A stretch of 35,866 nucleotides of DNA from contig JAHEXV010000020.1 in assembly GCA_023251935.1 (NCBI GenBank), forward strand, positions 1-35,866. The letters run 5' to 3'. Numbering within the stretch: position 1 is the first letter of the stretch; the number at the start of each line of letters is the position of its first letter. The DNA is from a bacterium. Lineage in GTDB: Bacteria; Actinomycetota; Thermoleophilia; Solirubrobacterales; 70-9. The notes under the pieces were generated by a model, which was not told where the DNA came from, did not search any database, and worked only from the letters and a program-made list of their open reading frames with translations. Of the stretch, positions 1-7,760 are shown piece by piece. The translations under genes were made by a program, and so were the position numbers.

Positions 1-42
1 CGTAACGACCGCGTCGCCTCCAGCTGCGAGGTCGTCAAGTAG
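1..42 (+). CDS. C-terminal end of a truncated gene, possibly a secreted calcium-binding-type protein
   Basis: Frame 1 is open from the first base and ends at TAG 40-42, giving a tail that reads RNDRVASSCEVVK. A strong hairpin follows 50 bases later, which fits the end of a real transcription unit. Actinobacterial RTX-like proteins often end in a DRV...CE... tail, and a large RTX protein lies downstream, so a related secreted protein is a reasonable guess. Only 13 residues are visible, so the family cannot be established from this window. Confidence 0.45.
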   Translation, partial: RNDRVASSCEVVK

Positions 43-90
43 CCAGGACCCCGTTCACGGAAGCGTGATCGGAAACGTAATTCGGAGCAC

Positions 91-119
91 CGAGGCCGCG
101 ACCCTAGGTCGCGGCCTCG
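91..119 (+). terminator. Strong hairpin, likely transcription terminator
   Basis: A perfect 13-bp inverted repeat (arms 91-103 and 107-119) encloses a 3-base loop and is followed by a short TTCT. It lies about 50 bases after the stop codon of the leftmost gene. There is no long T-run, but GC-rich hairpins without good U-tracts commonly end actinobacterial genes. Confidence 0.65.
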
Positions 120-560
120 TTCTGATCCAGCGGCCATGGATCTGATCTTCCTTGACGCCGAAGTGATCGAGCAACCACTCGGCGAAGGACCTGCTCGAGC
201 GGGTCCGTTTGGTCGGCGAGCACGTCCTCCCAGAGCTCAGCTAGCGGCAATCATGCTTGCGACTGCGCTGCGGTCGAGCGACGGGCAGCGGCCCGGCAGC
301 GGCCGCCCCGAGAATCGGCTCCACGTCTGAGGTTTCGCCGGCCCCCAGCCGGTAGAGCCGTCGGCGAAGGCGACGCGTGCGCGACAGCTCGACCCCTTCG
401 AGCCTTTGAAAATGGCTTCAATGCTGGGCTCTGCGCGATGGTTTGCGCGATGGTCCTGCTAGGCGTGAAGCCCGCGAAGCGGGCATTGGGCGAATCTCGG
501 CTTGATCCGCAGGAACGCCGAAGACCCCCATTCCAAGCGGCATTCCGGCCTCAAGAGGAA
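120..560. other. Gene-poor stretch with small hairpin and 11-bp repeats
   Basis: No gene could be recognised. A 64-codon ORF at 136-330 on the plus strand has biased composition and no motif. The bases at 432-442 and 444-454 are two tandem copies of TGCGCGATGGT, and a third copy lies at 672-682 beyond the tRNA fragment. A 6-bp stem with a 3-base loop lies at 470-484. The stretch reads as degenerate flanking DNA beside an integration site. Confidence 0.4.
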
Positions 561-608
561 CGCGCCCGACAGGATTCGAACCTGTGACCTTCGGTTTCGT
601 AGACCGAC
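561..608 (-). repeat. Isolated 3'-half tRNA-Arg fragment, candidate att site
   Basis: These 48 bases are identical to bases 4904-4951, the 3' half of the complete tRNA-Arg(ACG). The match runs from the discriminator base through the T arm and anticodon loop into the 5' side of the anticodon stem. Beyond it no D arm or acceptor 5' strand can be found, so this copy is not a functional tRNA. An isolated tRNA 3' half in the same orientation as an intact tRNA is what tyrosine-recombinase integration leaves at the far end of an inserted element. The enclosed segment is about 4.3 kb. Confidence 0.75.
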
Positions 609-720
609 CGTTGGTCCTGCTTACCGGTCGTTGGTGCGAGCGCCTTGCACGCCTGAAATTCGTCCGATAGCTGCGCGATGGTCTGGTCAGGCACGAATGC
701 CGAATCGCGCGGTGGAGGGG

Positions 721-726
721 TAGAGT
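721..726 (+). promoter_or_regulatory. Putative -10 box for a leaderless start
   Basis: TAGAGT ends 7 bases before the GTG at 734. With transcription starting about 7 bases after a -10 box, the mRNA would begin at or next to the start codon. The same arrangement recurs before several other genes in the window. Confidence 0.4.
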
Positions 727-733
727 CGCAGCC

Positions 734-1131
734 GTGAGGAGGCTCCTGGCAGCAGCCCTCGCGGGAGGCGTGTTCGCCGGCTCGGTCGCAATCCCGGCGG
801 CGGCCGGCGGGGAGCCGAGCGGTATCCACGGCAGGGTGTTCGACAACACCTGCGGCGGCCCGTGCGCACCGGCCTTAACCCGCGGCCATTCGAGGGCCCG
901 GCGAGGGTCGTCGTCAAAACCCGGCCCGACCATGAAGTGGTCGCCGTGACCGCCGTCCAGGAGAGCCGCTTCCGCGTTGAGGTCGCGCCTGGCCTGTACC
1001 GCGTGCGGGTGATTCCGTATCCCGACCAGCCCAAGGACCAATGCTGGAAGGGCAGCGTGAAGCGGGCCCAGGTAAAGCCGGGCCAGTTCACCCGCGTTCG
1101 CCTCACCGTGGAGAACATCTGCGTCGTCTGA
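734..1131 (+). pseudogene. Secreted small protein, frameshifted
   Basis: The GTG at 734 begins a clear signal peptide (RRLLAAALAGGVFAGS... ending in an AAA-type cleavage site) followed by GIHGRVFDNTCGGPCAP. The frame then degenerates and stops at 949. The frame starting near 862 continues a plausible protein: FEGPARVVVKTRP, then VAPGLYRVRVIPYP, then a tail with two cysteines ending at TGA 1131. The joined product of about 130 residues would be an exported beta-sandwich protein resembling carboxypeptidase-regulatory-like domains (GxVFD start, GLYRVRV strand). The frame change lies near 866-895. It could be a true inactivating mutation or a sequencing error. The likely -10 box at 721-726 implies a leaderless mRNA. 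Family assignment is by pattern only. Confidence 0.6.
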
Positions 1132-1602
1132 CGGGCGGCTGTGACCAGCTGCTGTTAGCCGTGGCGACTCGCCCGGTGGTCTTGCTTGAGCATGTGACTC
1201 TTCGTCGGGCTCCCGAACATGGTCTTTGCGGTATGAGGCGGGACGAACCCAGGAGTGTCCGGGTTTCGGCGACCCCTAAACCCCCGTCAACGTCTTGGCG
1301 GGGGAGGGGGTAGCCCGACTGAGAGAGAGACAGGCGATCACCGGCCGCGCTTGGTCATGACTGCTCATTGGGTCGGCATGGTCCGCGAGATCCTCAAGAC
1401 CTACGGACGCGGCCTCGGCTACGGGGGACGCGCTTGGACACGAGCGTGGTGAACCCAGACCAGCGGGTTCTGGGGCATCCCGAACCTGTACGCGATCGAC
1501 GGTTCGAAGGGCCGGTCCTGGAGTCTCCCAGGCCGTCTATCAAGTTGCAGGGTCCAGCCCAGCTGCTCAGGCGCTGTCTTGCCCGCGCCGATAGAGGTGA
1601 AC
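1132..1602. other. Gene-poor leader region of the RTX gene, with a hairpin
   Basis: No convincing gene is seen in these 470 bases; overlapping ORFs here lack recognisable motifs. The main structure is a 10-bp stem with a 4-base loop at 1281-1304 (arms CCCCCGTCAA and TTGGCGGGGG, one G-U pair), followed by another G-run. It has no U-tract. It may be a terminator for the frameshifted gene upstream or part of the leader of the RTX gene downstream. No known riboswitch consensus was recognised. Confidence 0.35.
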
Positions 1603-4600
1603 GTGCATTGGGAGCCCCGACACAGTGGACGCCGTCGGAACCGGGCGCGGGATGCCGAACCCTTCCCTGTGCCCTTCCCGGCGCTTCGCCCCTCCGTGCT
1701 TCGCCGCGCCTTGATCCCGACTTCCGTCGTGGTCCTCCTCCTGATCGTTGTCGCCCCAGCCCAGGCCGCAACCTGCACCTTCGCGGGCTCGACCGTGACG
1801 GTCACCCTGAACTCGGGCGAGACGGCGACCGTCGGAACCTCCTCGGGGGCGGTCACGCTCAACAACGCGGCCTGCACCGGTAACCCCACAACCGCCAATA
1901 CCGACACGATCAACGTCACCGGCTCGACCGGCAACGAGACCCTCGTCGTCGACCTCAGCAACGGTCCGCTGGGGCCGGGGCTTACCCCCGAGGGGAGCGG
2001 GACGAGCGAGATCGAGCTCAACGCCAACATGGGCCTCTCCTCAGGGGACCGGGTCTCGGTCACGGGCTCCTCGGGCAACGACCAGCTCGTCGCCGGAGCG
2101 GGCGGGATCAACCTCAACGGTGACGGTGACGCCGACATCACCTTCAACGGCGCCGAGCTCTTCACCCTGAGCGGCTCGGATGGCAATGACCAGCTGAGCG
2201 CGCAGGGTGGCAGCGGCACCGGTGGCGCCCTGACCCTCGCGGCCACCCTGAACGGCGACAACGGCGACGACACGATCCAGTCCGGCCTGGGCAACGACAC
2301 GATCGCGGGCGGGTTCGGCACTGACACCCTCGATGCCAGCGCGGCGACGTCGGGCGTGACCCTCAACCTTGGCACGACCTCGGCCCAGAACACGGGCCCG
2401 CTCGGCAACGACACGATCAGCCAGATGGAGACCGTCGGCGGCTCTCCCAACGGCGACTCGCTGACCGGCAGCTCGGGCAATGACACGCTGCAGGGAGGGG
2501 GCGGCGACGACACCCTCAACGGCGGCGCGGGCGACGACGTCCTCGACGGCGGCCCGGGCGCCGACACCGCCGACTACTCGACGACCAGCTCCGCCGTCAC
2601 CGTCTCGCTCTCCGCCACCACCCAGGACACCATCGGCCAGGGCGTGGACACGCTGACCGGGTTCGAGAACCTCACCGGCGGCTCGGGCGCAGACACGCTG
2701 ACCGGTGACGGCTCGGTGAACCAGCTCCGCGGCCTGGGCGGCAACGACACCCTCGAGGGGCGGGGGGGCAACGATCCGACCGACGGCGGTCCGGGGACCG
2801 ACACAGCCAGCGCCCTAAACGCACCCTCCGGCGTGTCCATCGACCTGAGGTCTCACGTGATGACCGGCGGGGACGGCACGGAAGCGCTGACGAGCATCGA
2901 ATCCGCGCTCGGCTCCACCTATGACGACACCCTGATCGGCGACGACATTGCAAACACCCTGGACGGCAACGCGGGCACCGACACGGTGGACTACTCCAGC
3001 GCGATCGGCGGCGTCACCCTCAACCTGCAGAGCAACAGCGTCACCGGGGCGGGTGGCACGGACACCCTGAGCCAGGTCGAAAACGCGGTCGGCTCCCCCT
3101 ACGACGACACGCTGACCGGCAACACGGTGGACAACTCGCTCACCGCCGGTGCCGGCAACGACACGCTCAACGGCGCCGCGGGTGACGACACCCTGGCCGG
3201 CGGCTCGGGAACCGACACGATCGATTTCTCTACGGCGACCGCCCCGATCACCGCGAACCTCGCCACCGGCGTGGTGGCGGGCCGCGGCGACAACACGGTG
3301 AGCGGGATCGAGAACGTGACGACCGGCTCGGGCGCCGACACCCTGATCGGCGACGGCGCCGCCAACGTCTTGAGCGGCGGCTCGGGCCTCGACCGGATCG
3401 CCGGGGGCGGCGGCGACGACGTCCTCGACGGCGGCTCGGGCCTCGACACCCTCGACTACTCGGGCGCCTCCGCCGGCGTGAGCGTGGACCTCAACCACCA
3501 GGCGGCGAGCGGCGAGGGCGCCGACACCGTGACCGGCTTCGAGAACCTCGTCGGCTCGCCCCAGGGCGACACGCTGACCGGCGACGGCGGCGCCAACAGC
3601 CTCCAGGGGGGCGGCGGCGCCGACTCCCTGCAGGGCCGCGGCGGCGACGACGTCCTCGACGGCGGCCCGGGCGCCGACACCGCCGACTACTCGAGCTTCA
3701 CCCCCGCCAACGGCGGCAACGGCGTGAGCGTCGACCTGGTCCAGGGCACGGCCTCAGGCGACGGCGGCGACACCCTCGCGGGGATCGAGAACCTGACCGG
3801 CTCCGCCGGCGCCGACACCCTGCGCGGGGATGGAGGCGCAAACGCGCTCGCCGGGGGTGGTGGAGACGACACGCTCGACGGCCGCGGCGGGGGCGACGCG
3901 CTGGATGGCGGCCCGGGCAGGGAGACGGTGGACTACTCCTCCTTCGCCGCCGCGCTCACGGTCGACCTGGCCAGCGGCCAGACGCAGGGGGCCGGCGGCG
4001 ACACCCTGGCCAGGATCGAGAACGTCGCCACCGGGTCGGGCAACGACACGCTGACCGGCAGCGGCGCGGCCAACACGCTCAGCGGCGGCAGCGGTGACGA
4101 CACGATCAGCGGCGGGGAGGGCGGCGACACCCTCGACGGGGGCGGCGGCACCGACACGCTCGACTTCTCGGGCTCGAGCCACGCGGTCAACGTCGACCTC
4201 GCCAACCAGCAGGCGAGCGGCGAGGGCGCCGATACCGTGACCAGCTTCGAGAACCTCGTCGGCTCGCCCCAGGGCGACGCGCTGATCGGCGACGGCTCCG
4301 CCAACAGCCTCCAGGGTGGAGGCGGCGACGACAGCCTGCGGGGCGGCGGCGGCGACGCCCTGAGCGGCGGCGGCGGCTCCGATACCGTCGACTACTCGCC
4401 CTTCACCACCGCGCTCACGGTCGACCTGGCCAGCGGCCAGACGCAGGGCGCCGGCGGCGACACCCTGGCCGGGATCGAGAACGCGACCGGCGGCAGCAGC
4501 AACGACACCCTGATCGGCGACGGCGCCGCCAACGTCTTGAGCGGCGGCTCGGGCCTGGATAGGGTGAGTGGCGAAGCGGGGAACGACGACCTCCGGGGCG

Positions 4601-4794
4601 GTCGAAGCGACGATCAGCTCATGCTCGGGGCCGGGGACGACCAGGCTACGGCCGGTCGCGGCGACGACCATCTCAAAGCCCGCGATGGACAGCGCGATCG
4701 GCTCGATGGCGGGGCCGGGACCGATTTAGCTCTGGCCGACCGACGCAGTGGCAAGGCTGATGATCGAGCCCGCCACATTGAGCGGTTCCTATGA
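1603..4794 (+). CDS. Large secreted RTX-type calcium-binding repeat protein
   Basis: About 1063 residues. A hydrophobic signal segment (VVVLLLIVVAPAQAA) indicates Sec export. The rest is built of glycine/aspartate nonapeptides of the GGxGxDxLx type that form calcium-binding parallel beta-rolls. There are about ten modules of roughly 70-100 residues, each with a DT.DYS strand, a V..DL strand, a G.DTL..IEN turn and GSG.DTL.GD/N...L.GG repeats. The C-terminus lacks a type I secretion signal, as expected for a Gram-positive cell with Sec export. The GTG at 1603 is chosen because AGAGG lies 5 bases upstream. An in-frame TTG at 1579 and GTGs at 1669 and 1696 are alternatives, the last starting right at the signal peptide. 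Likely a surface, matrix or adhesion protein; no catalytic domain is visible. It is the main cargo of the tRNA-bounded segment. Confidence 0.85.
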   Translation: MHWEPRHSGRRRNRARDAEPFPVPFPALRPSVLRRALIPTSVVVLLLIVVAPAQAATCTFAGSTVTVTLNSGETATVGTSSGAVTLNNAACTGNPTTANTDTINVTGSTGNETLVVDLSNGPLGPGLTPEGSGTSEIELNANMGLSSGDRVSVTGSSGNDQLVAGAGGINLNGDGDADITFNGAELFTLSGSDGNDQLSAQGGSGTGGALTLAATLNGDNGDDTIQSGLGNDTIAGGFGTDTLDASAATSGVTLNLGTTSAQNTGPLGNDTISQMETVGGSPNGDSLTGSSGNDTLQGGGGDDTLNGGAGDDVLDGGPGADTADYSTTSSAVTVSLSATTQDTIGQGVDTLTGFENLTGGSGADTLTGDGSVNQLRGLGGNDTLEGRGGNDPTDGGPGTDTASALNAPSGVSIDLRSHVMTGGDGTEALTSIESALGSTYDDTLIGDDIANTLDGNAGTDTVDYSSAIGGVTLNLQSNSVTGAGGTDTLSQVENAVGSPYDDTLTGNTVDNSLTAGAGNDTLNGAAGDDTLAGGSGTDTIDFSTATAPITANLATGVVAGRGDNTVSGIENVTTGSGADTLIGDGAANVLSGGSGLDRIAGGGGDDVLDGGSGLDTLDYSGASAGVSVDLNHQAASGEGADTVTGFENLVGSPQGDTLTGDGGANSLQGGGGADSLQGRGGDDVLDGGPGADTADYSSFTPANGGNGVSVDLVQGTASGDGGDTLAGIENLTGSAGADTLRGDGGANALAGGGGDDTLDGRGGGDALDGGPGRETVDYSSFAAALTVDLASGQTQGAGGDTLARIENVATGSGNDTLTGSGAANTLSGGSGDDTISGGEGGDTLDGGGGTDTLDFSGSSHAVNVDLANQQASGEGADTVTSFENLVGSPQGDALIGDGSANSLQGGGGDDSLRGGGGDALSGGGGSDTVDYSPFTTALTVDLASGQTQGAGGDTLAGIENATGGSSNDTLIGDGAANVLSGGSGLDRVSGEAGNDDLRGGRSDDQLMLGAGDDQATAGRGDDHLKARDGQRDRLDGGAGTDLALADRRSGKADDRARHIERFL

Positions 4795-4899
4795 GCCGCG
4801 CCCGAGCCGGGGGGGCCGCCAAGATCCTGGTCAGCTTCGCGCCCTCGGGGACAATCCGCAGTTGTTCGCTCTTGCTTGTGGGGAAAGCCGGCGATGTGA

Positions 4900-4989
<90 letters not shown>

Positions 4990-5029
4990 TAGCCCGGGAC
5001 GACGATTGTACGAGGACGGCGCGCACCCG

Positions 5030-5788
5030 CTACTGACGGATCACCACCGGGGTCCCAAGCCCGATGCGACGTACGAGCGCGCTGACGTCTGGGTCGGCGG
5101 CCCGGACGCAGCCGTGCGAGACGGCGACCCCGAGGGGCCCCGTGGTGCCGTGGATCGCAATCCGGTTGCCACCGAACCACCCCGAGGGGAGGCTGGGCTG
5201 GGTGGCGGTGGTTGCCAGGGCGCAGCACCCGTAGGCGGGATCGAGGTGCCCCCGGAACATGTCCGTGATCGCGAACCGGCCGGTCGGGGTCGGCGACGCC
5301 GGCGAGCCGACCGTGACCGGGAACGAGCGCAGCACGCGACCGCCGAGCCGAAGCCGCGCCGCCTTGGAGGAGAGGTCGACCTCGATCGAGTACCGGGTCC
5401 ACCCGGCCTGCAGCCGCGAAGGGTCGAGCTTCACCCAGCCGAGCTCCCCGTCCGGGAGCAGCGGGGTCGGCACCCCGGCCCAGCGGCCGCGGCGGGCGAA
5501 GGCCGCGAGCACGGTCCGCGAGCCGAACCGAGTCTTCCATCGGAGCCTCTTGACCAGCGTGCCGCGGGGGGCCGCTCGAAGCGCGATCCGCTCGCCGCGC
5601 CGAAGCCAGACGATCGGTTGGCCGCGGTGAAAAAGCCGCAGCCGGGGGCTGACGGCTGCTCTCGGGACGGCGGCGCTTCGGGCGGTGGACGCGTCCGAGC
5701 CGCCGCGTGAGAGCAGGGCCCAGCCGCCCGCTCCGCAGGCGAGCACAAGCAGGACCGCCGCCCCGACCATCCAAGAGTGGCGCTTCAT
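5030..5788 (-). CDS. L,D-transpeptidase (YkuD family), membrane-anchored
   Basis: A 252-residue protein. Residues 7-27 form a hydrophobic anchor or signal segment. A central region of about 100 residues may be an SH3-like substrate or wall-binding part (W61, W104, GELGWVKLD). The C-terminal YkuD domain (about 133-252) carries the catalytic signature: H213 in IAIHGT, then S-H-G-C-V-R with H225, C227 and R229. These enzymes form 3-3 cross-links in peptidoglycan or attach proteins to it, using the cysteine to attack the L-centre to D-centre bond of the stem peptide outside the membrane. The gene follows the cupin gene on the same strand after a 66-bp gap. A TAGCCC box 8 bases before the ATG could give it its own leaderless transcript. 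Confidence 0.92.
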   Translation of the reverse strand: MKRHSWMVGAAVLLVLACGAGGWALLSRGGSDASTARSAAVPRAAVSPRLRLFHRGQPIVWLRRGERIALRAAPRGTLVKRLRWKTRFGSRTVLAAFARRGRWAGVPTPLLPDGELGWVKLDPSRLQAGWTRYSIEVDLSSKAARLRLGGRVLRSFPVTVGSPASPTPTGRFAITDMFRGHLDPAYGCCALATTATQPSLPSGWFGGNRIAIHGTTGPLGVAVSHGCVRAADPDVSALVRRIGLGTPVVIRQ

Positions 5789-5854
5789 CTGATTGCGGGC
5801 TACCGAGCGGCGAACCGTCTCGGTGCCCAGCGAGCGATGTTCTCAGAGCGCGCT

Positions 5855-6262
5855 CTAAGACGCAGTGGGATCCGGAAGCTCCTCCGGGCCGCCGAGCTGC
5901 GTGTAGGGATGCGGCTCGTAGGCGGCGCCAGGGACGCCCCCGATCGCAAGGACCCTGATCCCCTGCGGCCCCCCGCGCAGTCTGCGGCGCACTCCGGCGC
6001 TCACCCTCACCATCGTCTCCGGGTCGATCGCGTATGCGTCGCCCTCGATCTCGATCTCACCCGAACCGCGCAGAACCGCGTACACCTCCTCCTGGCCGTC
6101 GAAGCTGTGGTCATGCTCCGGGGCGAGGTCTCCCGAGTTCGGGGGCAGCTCGATCACCTGGAAACCAAACGCGTTGGCCCCAAGCTCCGCGCGGGCGCGC
6201 CGAAAAGCGCCCCCGAACGCGGCCTCCATCTCGTCGATGCGCTTAACGGCGTAACCGGGCAC
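5855..6262 (-). CDS. Small cupin-domain protein
   Basis: A 135-residue single-domain cupin. Motif 1 reads PEHDHSFDGQEEVYAVLRG, with two histidines and a glutamate in the metal-binding positions, and is followed by the GSGEIEIEG strand. The second motif is weak (VRVSAGVRRRLRGG) and lacks the usual histidine, so the metal site may be incomplete. The GTG start at 6262 has a good ribosome site (GGAAGGTGAG) just upstream. Cupins of this size serve as dioxygenases, isomerases or sensors, so no reaction is proposed. It lies between the M24 peptidase gene and the L,D-transpeptidase gene, all on the minus strand. Confidence 0.8.
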   Translation of the reverse strand: MPGYAVKRIDEMEAAFGGAFRRARAELGANAFGFQVIELPPNSGDLAPEHDHSFDGQEEVYAVLRGSGEIEIEGDAYAIDPETMVRVSAGVRRRLRGGPQGIRVLAIGGVPGAAYEPHPYTQLGGPEELPDPTAS

Positions 6263-6365
6263 GACTCACCTTCCTGTCAGACAGCGACTCGGATCAGCTG
6301 GGTCGCTCGTCCATCGTCTCACTCGGAGCCTAACCGCCGGCCCCGCCAGAGAATCGAGCAGCTCG

Positions 6366-7502
6366 CTAGGGAGTCAGCTCGTACGGATAGGCGGTAAGTG
6401 TTTCGCAGCCGTCCTCGGTCACCAAGAGGAGATCCTCGAACCTCACTTCGCCGATGTCCCGCTGCCAAAGGCCGGGCTCGATGGCGATCACGTCGCCGGC
6501 GACGAGCTTGCCATGCCCCGTCTGACCGAGAGCGGGATCCTCATGGACGGTGAGGCCAACGCCGTGGCCGAGGCCGAATTGAAAACCTTCGTTCGGGTCC
6601 TCCCCCGGGCCGGTTCTTTGAGTGCGGTGCCCAGCGGACTCGAACACCTCACAAACGAGGGCATGCAGCTCACGCCCGGTGACCCCAGGCCGCACGGCCT
6701 GCCGCGCTCGCTCGAGCGCCTCGCGCACCAGGATCTCCTGCGCCCGGACGGTGTCGGCGATCTCACCGACGACGAATGTCCGGGTCATATCGGCCCAGCA
6801 TCCCGATGGCTCGTCGCGTGGCCACACGTCGATCGCGATCGGCAGGTTCGCGGGCAGCGGGCCCGAGCCGGCCTCGTGACCGTACCCCTGCCAGACGGAG
6901 GCGACGATGACATCCGGCGATGCAGGGGCGCCGCGCCGCTGGCAGGCGCCGCGCAGCACGGCTCGGACCGACTCGGCGGTGAGGACCTCAGCTTCGAGCG
7001 TGAGCCGCTCGCCGTCGGGCACGGCCTGGCGGAGTACCGCCGCGGCGGCGCTCATCCCGGCCTCCGCCGCGGCTTGCGCCCTGCGAATGCCGGCGAGCTC
7101 CGCGGCCGATTTCACGCGGCGCCTTGCCGCGATGGCCTCGTGGTCTGGATGCAAGACGAGGCCGTCGGATCGCAGCCGATCGGCAACTGCAACCGGCATC
7201 TCCGGGTCGACCATCGCCTCGGTCATACCCATCGCCGCGGCGGCTCGAGAGGCCAGCTCCAGGTCGAGCTCGTTGAAGCTCATGCCGCTCTCGAGGAGCT
7301 CGCCGAAGCCGAGACCAGCGATGTCGTGGAGGACCGCATCTGGCGCGGCGGCCCCTATCCGGGTGCGCTCGAGAGGGCTCGCCATGACGTGCGTTCGCCC
7401 GTCGACGATGCCGAGCAGAAAGGGGTCTCCGATCGAGACCGGGAGCTCGTGGCGCATCGCAGCCGAGCGCTCGGTGTCCCCATAGAACAGGAAATCGGTC
7501 AC
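6366..7502 (-). CDS. M24-family metallopeptidase (Xaa-Pro aminopeptidase/prolidase-like)
   Basis: A 378-residue protein with the usual two-domain layout: an N-terminal creatinase-like domain (about 1-130) and a C-terminal pita-bread catalytic domain. The five metal ligands of the family are visible in order: D in AIDVWPRD (near 223), D in ADMTRTF (near 237), H in GLGHGVGL (near 313), E in AIEPGLW (near 340) and E in VRFEDLLLVTEDG (near 355). Such enzymes hold two metal ions and remove N-terminal residues before proline, or split X-Pro dipeptides, in the cytoplasm. The start is GTG at 7502; a TAGCCT box lies 9 bases upstream and there is no Shine-Dalgarno sequence, suggesting a leaderless mRNA. 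The exact substrate cannot be read from the sequence. Confidence 0.9.
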   Translation of the reverse strand: MTDFLFYGDTERSAAMRHELPVSIGDPFLLGIVDGRTHVMASPLERTRIGAAAPDAVLHDIAGLGFGELLESGMSFNELDLELASRAAAAMGMTEAMVDPEMPVAVADRLRSDGLVLHPDHEAIAARRRVKSAAELAGIRRAQAAAEAGMSAAAAVLRQAVPDGERLTLEAEVLTAESVRAVLRGACQRRGAPASPDVIVASVWQGYGHEAGSGPLPANLPIAIDVWPRDEPSGCWADMTRTFVVGEIADTVRAQEILVREALERARQAVRPGVTGRELHALVCEVFESAGHRTQRTGPGEDPNEGFQFGLGHGVGLTVHEDPALGQTGHGKLVAGDVIAIEPGLWQRDIGEVRFEDLLLVTEDGCETLTAYPYELTP

Positions 7503-7511
7503 GGCTGGGCG

Positions 7512-7517
7512 AGGCTA
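7512..7517 (-). promoter_or_regulatory. Putative -10 box of the M24 peptidase gene
   Basis: TAGCCT on the minus strand ends 9 bases before the GTG at 7502. There is no Shine-Dalgarno sequence in the gap, so transcription probably begins at or within a few bases of the start codon. Confidence 0.45.
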
Positions 7518-7585
7518 CCGACCCCTCGTCGTCAGAACATCGATCACCGTGGCCGAGTCACGTCACCAAGCAGGCAACCGGTGAG

Positions 7586-7674
7586 CGGAGAGGGAGGGAT
7601 TCGAACCCTCGAGAGAGCTTGCGCCCCCTACTCGCTTAGCAGGCGAGTGCCTTCAGCCACTCGGCCACCTCTCC
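7586..7674 (-). tRNA. tRNA-Ser (anticodon GCT)
   Basis: An 89-nt class II tRNA: acceptor GGAGAGG/CCTCTCC with discriminator G, anticodon stem ACTCG/CGAGT around loop CCTGCTAA-type sequence with anticodon GCT, a long variable arm (GGGGGCGCAAGCTCTC region) and T arm GAGGG-TTCGAAT-CCCTC. The long variable arm and the anticodon both fit serine. CCA is not encoded. It lies between the divergent M24 peptidase and PLP-enzyme genes. Confidence 0.96.
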
Positions 7675-7745
7675 GGGGCACGGGCACGATTCTAGGAAGT
7701 ACCGCCGCCCGCCGCGATGCCCGACGGGATCCGCTCGGGAGTCGG

Positions 7746-7751
7746 TACGCT
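7746..7751 (+). promoter_or_regulatory. Putative -10 box of the PLP-enzyme gene
   Basis: TACGCT is separated by 9 bases from the GTG at 7761. No ribosome-binding sequence is present between them, which points to a leaderless transcript. The same hexamer lies upstream of tRNA-Ser(TGA) and the LLM oxidoreductase gene. Confidence 0.45.
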
Positions 7752-7760
7752 CGCGCCGCG

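Noticed and set aside
136-330. Small plus-strand ORF of 64 codons
   Set aside because: No ribosome site, no motif and unusual composition; it directly follows the terminator hairpin.
561-650. A second complete tRNA-Arg
   Set aside because: Only the 3' half matches; beyond 608 no D arm or 5' acceptor strand can pair, so it is a fragment.
1419-4671. Long minus-strand ORFs across the RTX gene (382, 227 and 305 codons)
   Set aside because: They are antisense shadows created by the GC-rich, repetitive glycine/aspartate codons of the RTX gene; their products are low-complexity Pro/Ser/Val/Ala sequences without motifs or ribosome sites.
1603-4794. CRISPR or minisatellite array
   Set aside because: The regular spacing comes from protein-coding RTX modules that keep one frame and vary at third positions; there are no constant direct repeats with unique spacers.
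6513-7760. Plus-strand open frame of over 400 codons before the PLP-enzyme gene
   Set aside because: It is antisense to the M24 peptidase, which has all five metal ligands, and it runs through the tRNA-Ser; the family start is at 7761.
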